64,000 nucleotides of DNA from Aureitalea sp. L0-47 (GTDB lineage Bacteria; Bacteroidota; Bacteroidia; Flavobacteriales; Flavobacteriaceae): NCBI RefSeq assembly GCF_026126405.1, contig NZ_JAFMTQ010000005.1:1-64000 (forward strand). The letters are read 5' to 3'. Of the stretch, positions 16,917-24,950 are shown piece by piece (position 1 is the first letter of the stretch; the number at the start of each line of letters is the position of its first letter). Below the pieces are notes generated by a model, which saw nothing but the letters and a program-made list of their open reading frames with translations, ran no database searches and was not told the DNA's origin. The translations under genes were made by a program, and so were the position numbers.

Positions 16917-18233
16917 CTATTCTGCAGGAATAGGCCTGATCTCGGTTTGACGGCCATTTACATATCGAAAACCATCCTCCCCATAAAATCCTGCTTCTTC
17001 CAGCATGATACGTATATCTTTTTGCCATTCATCAATAGTTACCGTCGTATTTAATTCGATCGCATATACGGTATTCGGATAGAGTGGGTAATCACCATTC
17101 ACCGGCACACCTCCCTGCGAATCCCACATTCCAATCGTTGGCCCTGAACTATGCCCATAGGTCCCCAAAGGATGGGTGTAGATGGAAGGACGTAATCCTT
17201 CGACTTTCCCTTCCGAAAGTGATTTCAGTAGTATCTCGTTTCCCGTTAGTCCTGTTTTAAAATTAGATGTGAAAATATCCTGTACGCGGTTTCCATCGGC
17301 AAATGCTTTCCGAAGAAAACCAGGCACCTCCTTCTCGCCTTCCCTTAGCACATAGGCGTGCTGCTGGCAGTCGGTATTAAGCCCAATATAAGTGATCCCG
17401 AAGTCACAATGCAGCAAATCTCCCGGTACGATCACTTTATTCTTATCACCTTTGGTGAAGGAGTAGATATGACTCTTCAATTCCTCATCCGTTCGCTGAA
17501 TGTCGACCGTTGGATGGAACCATGTTTCGAGGCCCATGTCGGTCACTTTTTGTCGCATCCACCACACTACATCATCGGTTGTAGTTTTTCCAGGTGTTAT
17601 TACTTTTTCTGAAAAAGCCTCGGCAATAATGCCATGCGTAATTTCTACCAGGGTGTTGTACAGCTCCATTTCCTTGGCGGTCCGTGTCTCAATCCACCCG
17701 ATGGCAAGTTTTTCTGCGGAAACCAATTTGGATTCCAGGTCATCAGGAAGTGCATCAAGAAGTTCGCTATAATCTGTATAAACCAGGCCATCCGCAATTC
17801 CGAAGTGTTCCGAAATATTGATGCCTATCTTTTTGGGATTTCTCTCACGAATGATCTCAACCAGCCGTGCCCATTGATTCGGTTGCTTTTCCTTGTCCCA
17901 GGCCGAAGTGATATTCTCTCCTACATCGTATCGCGCAACTGCAAGCTTATCGATAGTATTCGCTTCCTTGTTTCTGTAAAAGACCAGCATGGTTCTTCTG
18001 CGGGCATTCAGCCATCGTGCCGGCAACATGGTACGCATCACGGGATCCTCGTTGTATTCCCTGGCGATCACCAGCCACATGTCTATATCCGCACGATCCA
18101 TTAAAGACGGTAAGAGGTTATTAAAACGATCGGCCAGGATCTCGTCTTTTAGTGTAGCGCGGTCCCATTCGTTGAGGACTTGTGATTGAATTGTAAGACT
18201 TCCGAGGAACAAAAAGAAAAGTAAGATTCGCAT
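16917..18233 (-). CDS. M24 family metallopeptidase (Xaa-Pro aminopeptidase-like), exported
   Basis: The ATG at 18233 gives 438 residues starting with a signal peptide (MRILLFFLFLGSLTIQSQ). Translation from 18305 would begin inside the terminator region. The C-terminal pita-bread domain has the dinuclear metal ligands in LHCDFGITYIGLNTD, GTYGHSSGP, a Glu in AIELNTTV, and a late Glu in MLEEAG. The N-terminal creatinase-like domain (about 30-190) is typical of aminopeptidase P relatives. It probably trims Xaa-Pro peptides in the periplasm. It lies downstream of the 18313-20031 gene but behind that gene's terminator. Confidence 0.88.
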   Translation of the reverse strand: MRILLFFLFLGSLTIQSQVLNEWDRATLKDEILADRFNNLLPSLMDRADIDMWLVIAREYNEDPVMRTMLPARWLNARRRTMLVFYRNKEANTIDKLAVARYDVGENITSAWDKEKQPNQWARLVEIIRERNPKKIGINISEHFGIADGLVYTDYSELLDALPDDLESKLVSAEKLAIGWIETRTAKEMELYNTLVEITHGIIAEAFSEKVITPGKTTTDDVVWWMRQKVTDMGLETWFHPTVDIQRTDEELKSHIYSFTKGDKNKVIVPGDLLHCDFGITYIGLNTDCQQHAYVLREGEKEVPGFLRKAFADGNRVQDIFTSNFKTGLTGNEILLKSLSEGKVEGLRPSIYTHPLGTYGHSSGPTIGMWDSQGGVPVNGDYPLYPNTVYAIELNTTVTIDEWQKDIRIMLEEAGFYGEDGFRYVNGRQTEIRPIPAE

Positions 18234-18265
18234 GAAATTCAATTTTTTTCTAAATATACAGCATA

Positions 18266-18293
18266 AAAAAAAGAGCCGCAACAGCGGCTCTTT
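18266..18293 (-). terminator. Rho-independent terminator
   Basis: AAGAGCCGC (18271-18279) and GCGGCTCTT (18284-18292) form a perfect 9-bp stem with an AACA loop. On the minus strand eight T follow. It lies directly after the stop of the 18313-20031 gene and separates it from the M24 peptidase. Confidence 0.9.
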
Positions 18294-18312
18294 TTCCTGA
18301 TTCATAATTGGG

Positions 18313-20031
18313 TTATAGCACAGCGATGCGATCCATCAGCTGTAGTTTCTTGTCATCGGATATACGAACTAACTGTATCTCCTTGGTTTGTCCCGAACGT
18401 CCATAATTCCGGTAGATAGTTAGCTTAACGTAGGTGGGACCCTCCACATCAAGATACTCTCCTTCTTCCAGTGGATGCCCTACTTTGAGATAGTATGATC
18501 CGCTTTGTAGCTCAGGGAGTTCGAAGATCTCCGGGCCATAACCCGCTTCGTTATTACTGATTAGCCGTCCTCCTTTTCGTGTCCGTGGATTCTCAGGTGT
18601 GGCGATCTCGAGATTAGGATCTATAACCGTAAGATCCAGGTCTACATCAGGACGGTTCCAGTCGATCACAATTCGTATGTCCTTCCCTACTTTCTTGAGG
18701 GCCGACTCACGAATTTTATAGGTTTCACGCGCCTCCTTTGAGTTCCTTAAGATACGTGTGATATCATTTTCGATAATGGTACCGTACTCTTTATCTAAAC
18801 CTGCTCTTTGAGTTACAGAGAAAAGTAACTTAATGGCTTCATTTTCATTTCCTGTTTCTTCCAGCATTAATGCCAGGTCTCTATACGACTGAGGCTCATC
18901 GGGCTGCAGCTCCAATAACTTTCGATACAGCTTCACTGCATCCATATCCTTGTCCTGCTCTTCCAGTTTATATGCAAGTACTTTCAGTAGTTGAGGGTCC
19001 GAACTATCCACTTCAGCAAAAGTATTGAGCACTCCCATGGCAAAATCCGGGTCTATCTTTTTGAATCGGTCAAATACATCCACATAGAAGGCAGGGTCCT
19101 CTTCGTTGCCTTTTCGCAATTCCATGTAGGTTGCCATCCGTTCTCTACTGTTGAGGATGGATTTAACCATGGATTGATAAGGGCTGCTGTAGCCAAGTTC
19201 CACAGCTGTTCGTTCATTGGCCAGGGCAGTACGGGTTTCTTCCTGCGCGGCGAGGTAGCGTTCACTATAAGGAACGTACGGTCCGGCCTCTTCTGTTTTC
19301 TGTGATCCTGATTTGGTGGTTATCAATACAACCCCATTCCTTCCATCTTGTCCGTAGAGCACCGTTGCACTGAGTCCGCGAAGTACTTTTATCGATTCAA
19401 TATTGTTCGGGTCCAGATCTAGAAAACGACTGCTGGTAATGGCGCCTCCGCCGGCTAGTCCGCCAATGTCATTAGTCCCAGCATTGAATGGTGCGCCATC
19501 CACCATGATCAGTGGAGTGTTATCACCTGTGATGGAACTCAATGAGCGAATGGAAAAGTTAGTGGTTGAACCGCTAATCCCTGATGCGCCGATAATACGT
19601 GCACCCGGTACTTTCCCCACTATCGAACGAATGGCGTCCGTCTCAGGTTTGTTTTCAATGAGAGATCCATCGATGACCGTGATGGAGGTCGGATTTAACT
19701 TCTCGTCTTTTTTCACCCCATAGGTCTCAAGGTAGACTACGCCAAGCTCCTCAATGGTCATAATCACATCGATTCGTCCCGCCTGATTCACCTTTTTCGT
19801 CTGTTTTCCATAGCCTACATAGGAGAAAACCAACTCCTGGCCTACCTCCACATCTATGGTGTAGTTTCCGTCAAAATCGGCTGTAACTCCTTTTTGGACA
19901 TTCTTAACCTGAACAGTGGCACCGTTCAGGGGAACATTGTAATCATCGGTCACCGTTCCGGTAACTGTGACAGTTTGTGCATAGGATTGAAGCACAAACA
20001 AGCAAAAAATAGCAGTAAATATTTTTTTCAT
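18313..20031 (-). CDS. Barrel-less SusC-like plug fused to TPR and DUF2135
   Basis: This 572-residue exported protein has a signal peptide (1-18) and a carboxypeptidase-regulatory-like domain (21-95: VTGTVTDDYNVPLNGATV, FSYVGYGKQT). A TonB-receptor plug domain follows (110-245: IENKPETDAIRSIVGKVPGA, PLIMVDGAPFN, IESIKVLRGLSATVLYGQDG, GVVLITTK). A real SusC/TonB receptor would then have a beta-barrel of 600 or more residues. Here the chain instead runs into a helical region with a TPR-like unit (about 345-410). It ends with a DUF2135/YfaP-like domain (450-545: IRIVIDWNRPDVDLDLTVIDP, GYGPEIFELP). The domains stay in one frame with normal coding character, so this is a fusion, not a truncation. 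It should be periplasmic. Function unknown. Confidence 0.85.
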   Translation of the reverse strand: MKKIFTAIFCLFVLQSYAQTVTVTGTVTDDYNVPLNGATVQVKNVQKGVTADFDGNYTIDVEVGQELVFSYVGYGKQTKKVNQAGRIDVIMTIEELGVVYLETYGVKKDEKLNPTSITVIDGSLIENKPETDAIRSIVGKVPGARIIGASGISGSTTNFSIRSLSSITGDNTPLIMVDGAPFNAGTNDIGGLAGGGAITSSRFLDLDPNNIESIKVLRGLSATVLYGQDGRNGVVLITTKSGSQKTEEAGPYVPYSERYLAAQEETRTALANERTAVELGYSSPYQSMVKSILNSRERMATYMELRKGNEEDPAFYVDVFDRFKKIDPDFAMGVLNTFAEVDSSDPQLLKVLAYKLEEQDKDMDAVKLYRKLLELQPDEPQSYRDLALMLEETGNENEAIKLLFSVTQRAGLDKEYGTIIENDITRILRNSKEARETYKIRESALKKVGKDIRIVIDWNRPDVDLDLTVIDPNLEIATPENPRTRKGGRLISNNEAGYGPEIFELPELQSGSYYLKVGHPLEEGEYLDVEGPTYVKLTIYRNYGRSGQTKEIQLVRISDDKKLQLMDRIAVL

Positions 20032-20129
20032 AACGCTTTGGTTTTAAAGAATTTCCATAAAACTAAGCTCCGTATTCACGAAAATAAACAACAATTGAGT
20101 AAACAGCCACTTTGGGCGAGGGAAAATCC

Positions 20130-21206
20130 TTATTTGTATTTCTGAAGGACCTGGAGTATGTCTTTTCGCTTCAGTTTACCGGTTTCGGTATATACAAATT
20201 TTGAAAGGCTGTACACGCGCTTGGGTCGTTCGTAGGACTCCAATTTCTCAAAAGCCCGGGATAGGTTGGGCACGGAGCGTTCGTCTCCTTCGTAAACCAG
20301 GATCACCCTTTCACCAAGCTCAGGATCTTTTTCAGAAGCAACCATAAAACTACTTTCAATATCAGATGCAAGCTTAGCTTCTACTACTTCCGGGTAGATT
20401 TTCACACCACCACTATTGATCACGTTGTCGTAACGACCGTGCCAGGTGAAGTTGGTGGGCGAATGTAAACTAACCACGTCGTTAGTAGTTATGGGTTTAT
20501 CCAGGATCTTTGGTGCGTTTATAACCAGGCATTGCCTTTCATCGGTTGAGAACTTTACATCAGGCAAGGCCGAGAAGGATTCGCTTCGTGCCGGGCCGTT
20601 GATCCTTCTAACCGCAACATGAGTAGCCGTCTCTGTCATACCATAGGTAGCAAAAACTTCCGTTTCCACATCCTGCAATTTCTCCTCTAGTTCGGCAGGT
20701 ATCCGACCCCCGCCAATGATCATTTTCTGAACCTTGCTCAATGCAGGAAGCGAATGCCAGGCCTGGTAAGGAACCATGGCAACAAAGTCGTAATCATTAT
20801 CGTATTCGGTAAGCGAGTCTTTCGAAGGCATTACCACGTGCAGATCCCAGCCCAGTACCATGGCACGAACCAGCATCATTTTCCCGGCTATGTAATCTGC
20901 CGATAAACACAACAAACCGCGCGTACCACTTCCCGTTTTAAAATAGGCGCCCGTAGCTTTCGCACTGTTGATCATGTGCTCCTTCTTAAGCTGCATCTCT
21001 TTGGGTTTCCCTGTGGATCCTGAAGTTCTTACGGTTACAGTTTCACTGAAATCCAACCATTGTTCTATGAATCGAACCACGCTTTCTTCCTGGGCATCGC
21101 CATCTTCGAGGAGCCCATCGGCAAAATTCAACACTTCTTCAGCCGAGGAAAATTCAAGGCCGTTCAGCTTAAAGGAGGGATGAAGTGTTTGTGAGGTTAG
21201 TTCCAC
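20130..21206 (-). CDS. menE: O-succinylbenzoate-CoA ligase-like AMP-binding protein MenE
   Basis: This 358-residue acyl-adenylate-forming enzyme carries the P-loop TVRTSGSTGKPKE (about 57-69), AMP motif VFATYGMTET, and the WHGRYDNVINSGGVKIYP hinge. The catalytic Lys region is near the C-terminus (GKLKRKDI). It is shorter than usual for the superfamily (about 450-500) but such compact versions are common in Bacteroidota. It would couple CoA to o-succinylbenzoate in menaquinone synthesis. It is the last gene of the minus-strand menA-menC operon, 10 bp after the CPBP gene, which supports the assignment. Confidence 0.9.
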   Translation of the reverse strand: MELTSQTLHPSFKLNGLEFSSAEEVLNFADGLLEDGDAQEESVVRFIEQWLDFSETVTVRTSGSTGKPKEMQLKKEHMINSAKATGAYFKTGSGTRGLLCLSADYIAGKMMLVRAMVLGWDLHVVMPSKDSLTEYDNDYDFVAMVPYQAWHSLPALSKVQKMIIGGGRIPAELEEKLQDVETEVFATYGMTETATHVAVRRINGPARSESFSALPDVKFSTDERQCLVINAPKILDKPITTNDVVSLHSPTNFTWHGRYDNVINSGGVKIYPEVVEAKLASDIESSFMVASEKDPELGERVILVYEGDERSVPNLSRAFEKLESYERPKRVYSLSKFVYTETGKLKRKDILQVLQKYK

Positions 21207-21216
21207 AGCTGAATAA

Positions 21217-22149
21217 TTAGGATGCTTGATCGGTTACTTCTGAAAGTGGCTCGGGTGGTGGCTCCACTTTCCCTAAGAGTTTGTCACTCCAGCCCTTCCA
21301 TTTGTAGCGCCAGGCCATAAGGGCAAGGAAGATCGGGTAGGTTATTACTACCGACATGATGATCTCGAAACCAGCAGAGGGTTCGGAAATATCTTTGAAT
21401 ACAGAGTTGGTTTGAAATACGGTCCAGTCGGAAGTAACTAGAAGCGCCGCGATGATGTTGTTTCCTGCATGAAATCCAAGGGCTAGTTCCAGTCCTTCAT
21501 CCATCAGGGTAATGATCCCAAGGAAGAGTCCCGTTCCGATATAGTAGACCATAATAATGTATCCCAACTTTTCGACTTCAGGATTCATGGAGTGCATAAT
21601 TCCGAAGAGAACTGAAGTTACAATAAGCGGCATCCACCTATTTTTTGCCAGAACCCCAATCCCTTGCATCAGGTATCCCCTGAACATATATTCCTCAAAG
21701 CTGGACTGCAGAGGAATAAGTAAGAAGCTTATAAGGGCAAGTACCAGGAAGGGTACTAGATCGAACTGAAGAACAAAATCGTCCGGATTGGTATAATATG
21801 CAACCAGGGTTAGCCCGGTTGTGGTAACGGCTATCAATCCAAATCCAAAAAAGACCCGCCCCCAGTCAATTTTCTTTCTACTTGTAGTAAGTGATAGAAT
21901 AGGCTGCTGGTGTACTAACTTCACCCAAACAAAGATCGCACCAAGGAATAGTGCAAAAGGGATGAGATTCTCTAAAAACACCCGGTTAGATCCTTTTTGT
22001 TCTATCTGATCCCGCATTAAGGCATCCACATCCATATCCAACAGCAATACCACGGCATAATTCAATGCGAACAATCCCAGCAACCCAAGTGCCGGGAGGA
22101 GATAACGCCACCAATCGTGCTTGTACTTAAACGCCTGGGCTATGAACAT
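21217..22149 (-). CDS. CPBP family intramembrane glutamic endopeptidase
   Basis: This 310-residue multi-pass membrane protein has about eight hydrophobic segments. The Abi/CPBP motifs are SFEEYMFRGYL (the EExxxR motif), FGIMHSMN with a His, and ALGFHAGNNI. Relatives cleave membrane-bound substrates, for example CAAX-like processing or bacteriocin immunity. It is sandwiched between menC and menE with 10-12 bp gaps, so it is cotranscribed with menaquinone genes. Whether it acts on a quinone-related membrane protein is unknown. Confidence 0.87.
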   Translation of the reverse strand: MFIAQAFKYKHDWWRYLLPALGLLGLFALNYAVVLLLDMDVDALMRDQIEQKGSNRVFLENLIPFALFLGAIFVWVKLVHQQPILSLTTSRKKIDWGRVFFGFGLIAVTTTGLTLVAYYTNPDDFVLQFDLVPFLVLALISFLLIPLQSSFEEYMFRGYLMQGIGVLAKNRWMPLIVTSVLFGIMHSMNPEVEKLGYIIMVYYIGTGLFLGIITLMDEGLELALGFHAGNNIIAALLVTSDWTVFQTNSVFKDISEPSAGFEIIMSVVITYPIFLALMAWRYKWKGWSDKLLGKVEPPPEPLSEVTDQAS

Positions 22150-22161
22150 ATGATAAACAGT

Positions 22162-23208
22162 TTATATTGAAAAAAGATCGACATTCCATTGTTTTTCCGG
22201 TTGGTAGCGAAGGGTTCCCGCTGTCACCTCCAAGGGTGAATCAATGTTGTTGGTAAACAAACTTCCCGTGCCCAATCCTTGCGGCAATTTACTATTTTTT
22301 GTGAAGGTGTACTGTGAAATGGCATTTAATCCTACATTAGATTCCAGGGCTGAAGTGATCCACCAGCCTAGGCTGTTCTTTTCCGACAAAGATATCCATT
22401 CATCGCTGCCTGAGAATCCACCAACCAGGGTTGGTTTTAGGATGATGTATTGAGGGCGAATCGTTTCCAGTAGTTTTATTTTATCGGTCATGGACACTAC
22501 CCCGATTAATTCTTCATCCAGCGCTATAGGCAAGGGAGTTTCTTCACAGAGTCCTGCCATTTCCTGCCACTGACCCTGCTTTATAGGTTGTTCGATGGAA
22601 TGAATGTCCAGTTCTGCCAGGCGATGTAGTTTCTCGAGCGCATCAGAAGGTTTGAAAGCACCGTTGGCATCTACTCTTAGTTCGATTTCTTCTGAAGAGA
22701 ATTCGCTGCGGATCGACTTTAGCAAAGAGATTTCCTTTTCGAAATCAATGGCCCCGATCTTCATCTTGATACAACCGAAACCGTCTTTCAGGCGATCGCG
22801 TATCTGCTCTTTCATAAATGCTTCGGAACCCATCCAGATGAGCCCATTGATAGGTATAGCAGCTTCTCCAGTAGTAAATTCCGAAGGAAAAATAGAAAAT
22901 GGATCTTTGGACCTTAACGATAAAAAAGCGGTCTCCAAACCAATCTGTATTGCAGGAAATTCTACAAGTTCGGCAAGTAGTGTTTCCAGGCCTAGATCTA
23001 TATGTTTACAGGTCCAATCCAGTTTCTTTTCAAAATCGGGTCGGTCGTCGTAACTGAGTCCGCGAAACATTCCACACTCCCCTATTCCGAAGTTATCACC
23101 CTGCTTTAGAATAAGGAACCAGGTATCCTTGGTGGTTAAAACACCACGCGATGTTCCACTGGGATTTTTAAACTGAAGGATGTGTTTAAGGCGGGAGGCT
23201 TGCAACAT
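22162..23208 (-). CDS. menC: o-Succinylbenzoate synthase MenC
   Basis: This 348-residue enolase-superfamily enzyme dehydrates SHCHC to o-succinylbenzoate. The catalytic Lys lies in GCIKMKIGAID, metal-binding positions in ELRVDANGAF, SIEQP and ALDEE, and the second Lys in IILKPTLVGGF. Length fits the family. Its place between menA and menE in one operon separates it from the related dipeptide epimerases. It lies 12 bp before the CPBP gene and 34 bp after the UPF0173 gene. Confidence 0.92.
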   Translation of the reverse strand: MLQASRLKHILQFKNPSGTSRGVLTTKDTWFLILKQGDNFGIGECGMFRGLSYDDRPDFEKKLDWTCKHIDLGLETLLAELVEFPAIQIGLETAFLSLRSKDPFSIFPSEFTTGEAAIPINGLIWMGSEAFMKEQIRDRLKDGFGCIKMKIGAIDFEKEISLLKSIRSEFSSEEIELRVDANGAFKPSDALEKLHRLAELDIHSIEQPIKQGQWQEMAGLCEETPLPIALDEELIGVVSMTDKIKLLETIRPQYIILKPTLVGGFSGSDEWISLSEKNSLGWWITSALESNVGLNAISQYTFTKNSKLPQGLGTGSLFTNNIDSPLEVTAGTLRYQPEKQWNVDLFSI

Positions 23209-23242
23209 GGCGGAGACCGTTTGCTTGGGGTGACTTTTGGTG

Positions 23243-23923
23243 TTAGAGTTCGATAGACTCTCCTATTTCAAGTAACATCAGGTCTTTCCCGGCATCGTAA
23301 AACTTTCGCTTAGCCTCATCGTGATCGATCTCGATAAATCCGAAGGTATCGTAATGTACCCCCAGCACTTTATCGCATTCCACGAAATTACTCGCGATGA
23401 TAGCATCGTCTATTCCCATGGTAAAATTGTCGCCAATGGGTAAAATTGCGAGATCCAGCTTAGTACTCATAGGAATTAGTTTCATATCCATGGTAAGCGC
23501 CGTATCCCCGGCTATGTAGATATTCTTGTGTTCTCCTTCAATTACAAAACCACCCGGATCACCACCGTTACTTCCATCTGCGAAGGCACTGGTGTGAATG
23601 GCATTCACATACTTAACCGTCCCAAAATCGAATTTCCACTTGCCACCGTGGTTCATGGGGTGAACATTAAACCCTTTTTCCTGGTAGTGCATTGCGATCT
23701 CATAGTTACTAACTATGGCGGCACCCGTGTTTTTGGCAATGGCCTCAGCATCCAGCACATGGTCCTGGTGAGCGTGTGTGAGCAGAATGTAGTCTGCTTT
23801 CAGGGAATTGATATCCACCTTGTCTCTGGAAAGTGGATTGCCACTTATAAAAGGATCGACGACTATGTGTTTATTGGAAACCTCTATTCCGAGGCTGTTC
23901 TGACCGTAGAATGTAATCTTCAT
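23243..23923 (-). CDS. UPF0173-type metal-dependent hydrolase (MBL fold)
   Basis: This 226-residue cytoplasmic protein of the UPF0173/UlaG-like metallo-beta-lactamase group has the metal motif LTHAHQDHVLD (about 48-58), the Asp in YIAGDTAL, and a His in GVHYDTFG. N-terminal FYGQNSLGIEV is typical of the family. Biochemical role unknown. It sits between menA and menC (27 and 34 bp gaps), so it is part of the menaquinone operon. A hydrolytic step on a CoA thioester or quinone intermediate is a guess only. Confidence 0.88.
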   Translation of the reverse strand: MKITFYGQNSLGIEVSNKHIVVDPFISGNPLSRDKVDINSLKADYILLTHAHQDHVLDAEAIAKNTGAAIVSNYEIAMHYQEKGFNVHPMNHGGKWKFDFGTVKYVNAIHTSAFADGSNGGDPGGFVIEGEHKNIYIAGDTALTMDMKLIPMSTKLDLAILPIGDNFTMGIDDAIIASNFVECDKVLGVHYDTFGFIEIDHDEAKRKFYDAGKDLMLLEIGESIEL

Positions 23924-23950
23924 AATTAATAATTTTACATAAAGTTACTT

Positions 23951-24853
23951 CTAAAAGAAATTGGAAGCAAATAGTAATAGTGCAAATAAAAAGGTGCTCA
24001 GGGCGACTTTCTTAAGCTCCGGATCCAGGGTGGTAGCATCGGCGGTTTTGAATACTTTCACCAGGTTTAAAAACAGCGGTATGAAGGCGATCAATGCTAC
24101 AAAATATATGCCTCCTCCCAATCCCATCCAGATAAACAAGGCCGCTGCTAAAAAAGCAATGATGATCAATGCGGCGTGATATATTTTCACCTTGTTCGGA
24201 CCCAGTACTACTGCCAGGGTGTTCTTCCCCGACTTCGCATCGGATATCCTGTCCCGCATATTATTCAGGTTGAGAACGGCGGTACTCAGTAAGCCAATGC
24301 TGACAGCAGGCAAAACGACGTAGGATCCCAGGTTCTGGGTGTAGAGAAAAAAGCAACCCATCACACCCACGATTCCGAAAAATATAAAAACAAACAGATC
24401 TCCAAGTGCACGATAGCCATATGCCCTCTTGCCCACAGTGTAGGTAACGGCAGCAATGACAGCCGCGATACCCAAATTAAAGAAGATAAAGGACAGCAGG
24501 AAGTTGTCATTTCCGAAGGAAACAAAGATCAGCATACTAGCCAACAAGAGTGTTATAGCAGCGGTGATGATCATTCCCCGTTTGAGTTCTTTTGCTTTAA
24601 GTTTACCACTTTGAAGGGCTCGGGCAGGACCCACTCGGCCTTTATTATCGGTGCCTTTAACACCATCTCCATAATCATTGGCGAAATTGGAAAGTATTTG
24701 AAAGCCCAGTGTGGTGGCGATCGCAAAAAGAAAGACGATCAGCCTGAAGGAGTCCGCAGCATAGGCAACAGCACTTCCGGTGATGATCCCGGAAACCGAT
24801 AATGGCAAGGTTCGCAGGCGGGCCGCAGAGACCCAGGCCTTAACTTTAGACAT
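23951..24853 (-). CDS. menA: 1,4-Dihydroxy-2-naphthoate polyprenyltransferase MenA
   Basis: The ATG at 24853 gives 300 residues, and a TATTTTTG promoter box lies 19 bases upstream. An ATG at 24874 lies inside that box. The protein is a UbiA-superfamily prenyltransferase with about eight or nine transmembrane helices. Two Asp-rich loops bind Mg-diphosphate: NFANDYGDGVKGTDN and NLNNMRDRISDAKSGKNTL. It joins the polyprenyl tail to DHNA to form demethylmenaquinone in the inner membrane. It is first in the operon menA, UPF0173, menC, CPBP, menE. Confidence 0.93.
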   Translation of the reverse strand: MSKVKAWVSAARLRTLPLSVSGIITGSAVAYAADSFRLIVFLFAIATTLGFQILSNFANDYGDGVKGTDNKGRVGPARALQSGKLKAKELKRGMIITAAITLLLASMLIFVSFGNDNFLLSFIFFNLGIAAVIAAVTYTVGKRAYGYRALGDLFVFIFFGIVGVMGCFFLYTQNLGSYVVLPAVSIGLLSTAVLNLNNMRDRISDAKSGKNTLAVVLGPNKVKIYHAALIIIAFLAAALFIWMGLGGGIYFVALIAFIPLFLNLVKVFKTADATTLDPELKKVALSTFLFALLLFASNFF

Positions 24854-24871
24854 GCAACACTTTTTAGGTTG

Positions 24872-24879
24872 CAAAAATA
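24872..24879 (-). promoter_or_regulatory. -7 element of the menaquinone operon
   Basis: TATTTTTG on the minus strand matches TAnnTTTG and lies 18 bases before the menA ATG. It sets the upstream end of the five-gene operon. Confidence 0.65.
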
Positions 24880-24891
24880 CGTCTAAATTAT

Positions 24892-24920
24892 AAAACCCGC
24901 CTCCAAAAACTGAAGACGGG
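24892..24920 (-). terminator. Terminator of the choice-of-anchor I gene
   Basis: On the minus strand CCCGTCTTC pairs with GGAGGCGGG (9 bp including G-U pairs) around a 7-nt loop, followed by TTTTAT. It lies just after the stop at 24951 and next to the menA promoter, insulating the operon. Confidence 0.75.
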
Positions 24921-24950
24921 CTTTACGACAACTATCTATATGAAAAAGAA

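Noticed and set aside
17634-18104. 156-codon frame on the plus strand
   Set aside because: Antisense to the M24 peptidase; no recognisable domain or start signal.
21217-22149. Abortive-infection (Abi) defence gene
   Set aside because: CPBP proteins are sometimes labelled Abi, but this one is embedded in the menaquinone operon and has no defence neighbours.
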